64,000 nucleotides of DNA from Archilochus colubris (lineage: Eukaryota; Chordata; Aves; Apodiformes; Trochilidae), in NCBI GenBank assembly GCA_023079485.1, contig CM041083.1, positions 109,099,554 through 109,163,553 on the forward strand, written 5' to 3'. The notes beneath the pieces were generated by a model. The model did no database searches. It was not told where the DNA came from and saw nothing but the letters and a program-made list of their open reading frames with translations. Both the position numbers and the translations under genes were made by a program. Of this stretch, positions 52,789 through 64,000 are shown piece by piece (position 1 is the first letter of the stretch; each line of letters starts with the position of its first letter).

Positions 52789-54033
52789 AAAATATATAAT
52801 TACATACTATAATTTGGAGGTGTGTGAATCGGGAAATATTTTATCCAATGTCCTCTTTTTGCCTGATAAGTGCTCTGTAGGTATGACGTGAGTGCATTTA
52901 ACAGCCTTGAAGGTCTTTGCTGTCCTTATTGAGGTGGGATGGCTACAAAAATATAGATTTGAGTACACTGTGGGTTCTCATTAGCATTTCTGCAAAGACA
53001 TGGAAACTCAGTTATTAAACAGACTAATTGCAAAGGATAATGAAGGTAGCCTTTCCTTTGTAAAGAGGATGATGCTTTTTGCTGTGCTTCACGTACACAG
53101 AGAGGTTACGCTCAGAAGTTTAGGTGCTGGCAACTATCACATGTGAGGAGCTGAAGAATCCCAAGGTTTCGTTATGTGTCAGTAAAGATGAAAAGTAAAT
53201 GTGGTGACCACTTCTGCAATTTCTTACCCTATTCACACCAGGGAGTATAAAATTAAACTTCACCTTTGGGACAGATGTAAAGAAAGTAGATTTCTAGGCA
53301 TAAGAAATGTTCAACATTAAGTCTAATCTTCAGGCTAAGAGTTGCCAACTCCCCATTCTTGTAAAACCCTACTCTTTTCAGTTTCAAAAGTGGGTAGTCC
53401 CAAACTACAGGCTAAGAGAGGCAGAGGGCTTTAGGAGAAAGCAGTCGGTGGCCACAGACATGCCTGGAAGCTCACTTGCCACATGAGCCCCACCTGTGCC
53501 ACTGGGCTGGTGTCAGCCCTGCCCTCGGTGTTGAGGGATTTGGTTCCTCCTCTCAGGTCCTCTCCCTTGCTTCTGGGTTCCTGCTATCAGGACTATTGGG
53601 TGTTCGAGTCACAAGGCAGATGAGAAAGCTGCAGTAAATTATTTTAATTGCACAGCGACAGAGAATGTGTAAGATGAACAGAGCTGCTCTTTAGTGATGA
53701 AGGACTTTTTTTTTAGGCTATTGAAGAAGTGAGATTCCAACTATAGTAATGTTGCAACAGGTAGAGTCTCTATTTCTGTATTCATCGAGGTCTCCATGGC
53801 TTCAAAACGTATTAAAAAAATGTAATTTTGATGGTTTTTGCTTTTTTTGTTCAGAGAAGACTCTTGGAAATGATAAATAATATTAGGCTGAATGAAAAGC
53901 ACAAGGGCCATGCCTGTATTTTAACGAAACCATTTTGAGCTTTTGCTGAGATCTCTTGAAACACTCCCTATTTTCTGCACGTAAATGACCTTACTGGCAA
54001 TGTAAATTCTTCCATTTGTAATTTTTCAATACC

Positions 54034-54040
54034 AAAGTGC
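54034..54040 (-). promoter_or_regulatory. Candidate miR-17/20/106 target site in RUNX1 3' UTR
   Basis: The minus strand reads GCACTTT followed by G, a 7-mer match. Targeting of RUNX1 (AML1) by this miRNA family is known in human monocytes. Confidence 0.4.
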
Positions 54041-55477
54041 TACTGCATCTGACTTAAACAAAGAAGCAAAATCATATTAAAAAAAAGAAAACTTGAAAAA
54101 CAAATGGTTTTAAATAAGACCAGCTGTTTTGCTGCCTGCAGCCAAGGATCTTTTAAATTTGAATCCTTTTAATTTTTTTTTTAAACATCAAACACTGATC
54201 TGAAGTCCTGCTTTCAAATACTCTCTGAGTTGACCTGCAATTGTTTCACTCATTTAAGAGGTACATTAAATAATAATCAGCTAATTTGGAACGCACATGT
54301 GTCAACGTCAGCAGTTTATAATTAATGAGTAGTACAACTGCATTCAGACCAAACCATCAAATAAAATAGTGCCATAAACTTTACAGTGACATCTGATATG
54401 TTTGTGCTGTAACGATGGGCAACGAGGACAACTGAATTAACATGCTGTTAGTATGAGCCTGATGTATTTGCTACCAGCCAGAATATTCTGTGCATCCGTC
54501 TTACATACTCTTCCCCTTCTCTCAGAAGATGGTGACAGAGGAACTGTTTAGGCCCCTTGTTTGCGAGTCTGCTTTCCAGATGAGTCTGACAACCCTGTTC
54601 ACTTTGAGTTATTTTGTGATGCACGAACTGATCTGTTTTTCAGCACACTGGAACGTGGCTTTTGTACTGCACAGAAACCTGGGCTCCACTGAGCTGGGAG
54701 CAAATCTTACACCGATTTTGTGAGGGCCAGGACTTTTTTTTTTTCACCCTTACCATGCTAACCGTCTGTGGGCTTTCACTTTTGAGAGATTAGGAGCCCT
54801 CCACAGGAGCTGTTAGGAAGCCCACACAAGCCCAGAAGCAGAATGAGGCCACATGGGGATGTGTTTGCTTAGGGAATATTGAGTCTGCTGTAAGAAATAT
54901 GTGCATCCTGATCACTGATCCTGAGGCTCACCACTGGTGATGAAGGAAAAGTGAGGAAGGAGCAGGGAGATGCTCACGTGAACAGAAATTCACGTGGATT
55001 TTGGTGCCTAAATCATTTCAATGGGAACAGAGTACCTAAATGCCCTCAAGGATCTGAGCCCAGTTAGCTGAGTAAAATGAGAGTGAGATAATTGTAAACA
55101 GTATTTCTAGGTAATTAGGAGGTCATTTACCCATCGTTATTCCCACCTTTTTCAATGTGATAAATTTGACTTTGGCTGCTACCAAAAAAGGCATTTGCTG
55201 CTCTTTTTTTTTAATATAGGCATATTTAAATAATAATAGTATCAACAAATAAGAAAAGTCTAAGTCTCAAGCATAAATATCAATGAACTCATCAAAGTAG
55301 TACAGTAGTTGAAAATGACCCAAGGCTGTAGCCGTTGTAGTAAAAAAAAGTCCAAGAGAAAAAAAGTTAAATTAACTCATTGAAAAAGGGGCCGATTCTT
55401 TCAGCTGACAAAGCAAGAAAGAAGCAAGCATGATAAAAACAAAAAAAGAGTAAAATCTTTTTTTTTTTTGCAATTTA

Positions 55478-55485
55478 TAAGGTGC
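55478..55485 (-). promoter_or_regulatory. Candidate miR-18 target site in RUNX1 3' UTR
   Basis: The minus strand reads GCACCTTA, an 8-mer match to the miR-18a/b seed. Confidence 0.4.
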
Positions 55486-55715
55486 CAAGAGAAATAAAAC
55501 AAATTAGATGCAAAGCAGGATGAGCTGCATCCTAAAAAAAAACCAAAACACAACTAAAAACAATAAACCCAAAACGAAACAAAAAACCCCAGCACTAAAA
55601 AAAATTCCATATTCTTTGGAATATACAACATGGTTTAAAAAAAAAAGAAAGAAAAAGAAAGAAAGAAGTTCAACATATAAAACCTCTCATTCACAGCATT
55701 GCTAAAACAGAAGCG

Positions 55716-55723
55716 TTCACAGT
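55716..55723 (-). promoter_or_regulatory. Candidate miR-27 target site in RUNX1 3' UTR
   Basis: The minus strand reads ACTGTGAA, a full 8-mer match to the miR-27a/b seed, about 480 nt after the stop. Repression of RUNX1 by miR-27 in mammalian megakaryocytes is established knowledge. Confidence 0.55.
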
Positions 55724-56199
55724 TTCCCTCTGGGAATCTTCCTATACTTCCTTACAGTTAATAAGTCCATAAGATGCAGTAAACTCACTAAGATTTTTTT
55801 TTTTAGGATTTAAGTCTTAAAAATAGAAGTGAACCAAAACTCTCTTTAGGACTCTGGAAACCTTCAGACCCAGGCACATACGAAAGCCACAAGGCCTGAA
55901 AACAGACTGGGTACTTTTCTACCCACCCTTGCTACCTCTGGACCACCAGCTCTGATGTCCTCCTTTCCAGAAGCTCAGCCCCCCACGAGGGATGTTTTGC
56001 TGGAGCGATGTCACTTCGCCAGGGGCTGGCTTAACAGAGGCCACCACTCCTGGGAGTGCTGGCTTCTGGAGGGTTTCCTTCTGAAAGTGATGCATGAACA
56101 TGGCAGGGCCCATAAGCCAGACAGATGTTTATGGGATACCTACGGGCACTGGGAAATGAAAAGCACATTAGTCCTGGCCCACGACTGCTTAAAATTTAT

Positions 56200-60471
<4,272 letters not shown>

Positions 60472-60803
60472 TTAAATGCCAAGATAATTACATTTCAGTT
60501 CCATAATCCCCTTGGTCAAGAGACCTTTGGATGAATCGCTTTCTAAAATACAATTTGTGCATCTGTGAGTTTTGATTGGCTGATTTTTTTTCTCGTGAAG
60601 CTTTTTGATGTTTCACAGGGACAGTGGTCAGGGAAAAGCAGATTAAGCTTTCTAAAGTGAATGGCTATTCATTGCTGGGATGAATTCTTATTTCGGCGTG
60701 CATGTTCACAGCCCCTTTAACCAAAAAGGTATGTCATAAAAATACTGAACTGTGAGTGCCTCTGGGCAAGCATGTAAGTAGGGAGAGAAGAAAAAAATGA
60801 AAA

Positions 60804-60840
60804 TGTGTGTGTATGTGTGTGTGAGAGAGAGAGACAGAGA
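60804..60840 (+). repeat. Compound (GT)n(GA)n microsatellite
   Basis: A GT-rich run interrupted once by TA, followed by a GA-run with one interruption. Confidence 0.85.
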
Positions 60841-62025
60841 CGGAGAGTGAAAGTAGTGTCCTCCAGAAGGCAGACTCCTAAGTGGATCAATAGGACTTCC
60901 TCAACTTGTTGAAAATCCCAGGCTTAAAAGAACAGACAGGTATTTTGTATATCTAATTTGTATACACTAAACTACAGAAATACAATTCAGAGTGATTTAA
61001 GCACACTCAATGGCACTGCTAATCCAAAAAGGCAGCCACACTCTTCAGTACAGGCTTTCTGCAGAAACTGCTACTTCTTGGAAGCAAAAATTTTAAAATG
61101 CTAAAGAAGTGCAAAGCATTTACACAGAAAAACACTAACCTATCATTTTTTAGCCATGAGTCTAGTTTGAATGATGCTTGAAATCAGAGATGAATGGCAG
61201 GGAGTTTGTCCAAACTAGTTTCACCAATACAGAAACAACTCTTTTCTGCTTATTTCATCTTTGCATATGAAGCTGGCATTTTTCAGTGTATAGAAATGCC
61301 TAATTTTTTTTATAAATCAGAGTTAGAAAGATTTCTCTCCTCCTTACCTACCCAGAAATCTTTTTACTATTTTTAGTAATGTCTTTTCTATTTTCTTCAG
61401 CTCTAAGAGCAATCTCCTGTAGTTTCATCTAGTGAGCTGCCTTTTTGAAAAAAACATATGTTGGATGAACTGCATTCAGATAAAACTGATATCAGCATGG
61501 AAGGGAAATTTCCCAAGTCTGAAATGAAGGACTTTGATCTTCCATCCGAAAGCCCATCTGGAAATTATTGTTTTCTTGTGCTTTATGGAGATGAGCTTTA
61601 AATTTTGTTTGTTTCATCTGTTTAGATGGGGAGATTTATAAAAATCTCCTAGCTTTAAAGAAAAATCTACTGAAGGGACTTGCAGAATAAATTAAAGTCC
61701 TGTAAAGATTTTTCTGCTGAGTAACATATTCGAATTAGGATATTATTTTTTTTTCCATCAGACCTCCTAAAAAATTAATTCAGTTGACTCATGGTGTTTA
61801 AAAAAACATCCAGCTGGATTAAATGGACTTCAGTAGCAACAAACAAAAAGACATAGGCACAAAGCCTATGTTCCGAATCAGAACATCATCTCTTTGTTAT
61901 TGTGTGGTCAGTGTTTATTAAAGATGTCAGGGAGACAGGTGACAGGGAATTCAGTCTCCAGGGATAGCAATAGGATAAATGCCACGAAACATCAGCAGAG
62001 CAAGTCTTGTGACTGTAAAACACAG

Positions 62026-62073
62026 TGTGTTTCAGTTCTATAATGGGGTTGTGTTTCAGTTCTAAAATGGGGT
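62026..62073 (+). repeat. 24-bp direct tandem duplication
   Basis: Two adjacent 24-base units starting TGTGTTTCAGTTCTA (62026-62049 and 62050-62073) differ at one position (T versus A). This looks like a recent slippage or template-switch duplication in a RUNX1 intron. Confidence 0.85.
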
Positions 62074-64000
62074 TAATAAAATCATGACTCCCTTATTTCA
62101 GCACAATGATTTCAGTTCAGCAATGTGCCCAAGCATTACAATCATGATACATGCACTGGAGGGATCCCAGCCCTGGGGATGGACACTCCTTCAGCTAGTC
62201 CTCCTCCCTGGGAAGCCCTGGGCATGCTCTTCCAAGACTAATGTCACAGAATCAAATCCATACTCCAGAGGACTCTATTCAGTATGGTGAAGGGGGTGCT
62301 GCCACCATCCTTGGTTTTCAGGCTGAAAGGAGAGAATGTTCTGTCTGTTCTCTCCTGTGGCAAACTCTCACTGTATTGTGGAGCAGCTTTGTCTGACACT
62401 TTTCTACTGTTTCTTACATTGTTGGCTCTTCAGGACAAGAGATGTGGTTTTGTCCTCTACCCTATCCAGCATCTATGGGATCCTGGTCTGTAAAACACCC
62501 ACCCCCAAGTGCAATAAATACATGAACAACAGCAAGACGCAGAAAATGCTGCAGCAGCTGCAGCAGTAGAGGAAGCAAGACCTTGTGACCAGTTAGCTAA
62601 ACACTGATAAGTCTACATTGAAATACAGTTTCTTTCTTTTAATGCTACTAGAATTAGATTTGTGCTGTGTCCCAACTAGAAACCAGATAATGGACCAAGT
62701 ACTTGTCTAGTAACATCCAGAAAGAGACTCCCAAGGTATCTGACCTGCCTAATCCATTTGCTGTCATTACTGACCTCTAAGGTACTTGAAACAGTGACAG
62801 ACAGCCCGAGAGACCCCCATTATTAATCTCATCCCATTAAGTCTCTCTTAAGTGAAAGTTCAAACTACCAATCAATTTTCTGTCTTGGTACCTGTATTCC
62901 CAATCCCTGTATTTGCTCTTAAAGATTGGGTTTTTGACATCAGACTGGTTAACAAGTTGCAATCTATTCAGTGATGTTAATACAGTGCATTATATTATAT
63001 ATACATATTAAAGTATGTTTTGCTGACAAACCCCAAGCATCACCAAGCAGCACAATTTTTAATAAGAAGTGGAGAAATGTATCACTGTAATAGCATTTTT
63101 ATGGCACCATTTCAGTATTCAGTATTTCAAGGGAGATTCAGCTCCAGTAAAGGCCAGGTTTACATTTCCAGCAACTTCAGTAAGATCTGGATTAGGGGCC
63201 TCAAATAACATTTTATTTTTGTGATACCTGCTTTTCTTCAGCTTTCATGTTACCCAAAATTGATCTGGAATGGGTTCAAATTTGCCACAGAACTAAGCTA
63301 CTATAAAAGGCAAAAAGCTCTTACTGAATCCATCTCTTCTGCTCTCAAAATAAAGTGATGCACTTTTCAGAAGTTAGTAGCTTGGTGGGGGGGACTGAAT
63401 GTGTGGCTTTGTGTGGCTGAAGTTAATTTGGTGAAAATGCACTGCAGATAAAGGGGACCTGCTTCCCAGCTTAGAATATCCGTGAAGCGATTTGCAGGGA
63501 TAGCTACTTCAACAAAGAGAAGTAACAGGGCTGTGGGCCCACACAGTTTTAAAGCCAAACAGGATTCCAGAACCATTTAAAAGCAGATCAAAATAGCAAA
63601 AAACAAGGAAGTTGCTCCAGTTGTTGATCTGTGCCCAGTCCTCCTGGTATTTCTCCCATTAGCAAGTACTTTCCATTTCTGCTTTTTATGGTGTGAGAAA
63701 ATGTATTTAAAACATGAAAACAGTTATTAATTGCAATAAAACACTCTAGGGCGAGAATTATGGTGCAATAATTCACACCTTGCTGTGTAGTCACGAGCTT
63801 TCACCCTCTAGCCTCATGCCTAACAAGCTATTAAGCAGAAAGTATTGAACCATCTTTCATGCCTCGTCATGTTTTATTGCCTCGGAATGGTTGCGTTCGA
63901 CTTGTTTTAAAAAGTTGTAATTAAGCTGTACAAATGTTGCCTAACGTTTAATAGTTTAATGAAACATGCTCTGGTTAGAAACTTAGAAAAAAAAAAAAAC

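Larger units (their letters stand above)
52552..56199 (-). other. RUNX1: RUNX1 3' untranslated region (3' limit inferred)
   Basis: Sequence downstream of the RUNX1 stop on the minus strand. It is AT-rich and free of recognisable mobile elements. It carries 7- or 8-base seed matches for miR-27, miR-18 and miR-17/20. Candidate AATAAA signals on the minus strand lie at 52552-52557 (UTR of about 3.6 kb) and 51137-51142 (about 5.1 kb). The human UTR is about 4 kb, so either is plausible. Confidence 0.5.

Overview
This window is vertebrate nuclear DNA, most likely from a bird. Two lines of evidence support this. It holds spliced exons of two animal genes that are neighbours on human 21q22, CLIC6 and RUNX1. 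It also carries several 3'-truncated CR1 retrotransposon copies, with the octamer-like ATTCTRTGA tails typical of avian genomes. The layout is sparse: long AT-rich non-coding DNA, small exons with GT/AG borders, and no operons or bacterial features. The species cannot be told from the sequence alone.

Layout: positions 1-20130 are non-coding DNA upstream of the CLIC6 exons, with one CR1 at 10418-10612, another at 12226-12292, a small CpG-rich patch near 5.3 kb and several homopurine or homopyrimidine tracts. Positions 20131-26020 hold six plus-strand CLIC6 coding exons that join in frame to 249 codons (259 from an earlier in-frame ATG). The 3' UTR probably runs to a poly(A) signal near 26.63 kb or 27.76 kb. 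The interval between about 27.8 and 51-52 kb is intergenic. It contains CR1 debris, a 269-bp solo LTR with TG...CA ends and a 5-bp target duplication (32809-33087), and an isolated CpG island with a G-quadruplex motif (about 43.29-44.06 kb). From about 52.5 kb to the right edge lies the 3' end of RUNX1 on the minus strand: the 3' UTR, the last exon ending in VWRPY (56200-56693), the preceding 162-bp exon (60210-60371) and part of the next upstream intron. The Runt-domain exons lie beyond the right edge.

CLIC6 and RUNX1 are convergent (tail to tail) and share no pathway; they are together by conserved synteny. The most unusual items are a near-perfect 43-bp inverted repeat in CLIC6 intron 3, a short CLIC6 first exon with no sign of the long repeat-rich mammalian first exon in the upstream 20 kb, the unexplained CpG island between the genes, and an eight-residue segment in the RUNX1 activation/inhibition region that is longer than the human equivalent. 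No novel multi-gene system was found.
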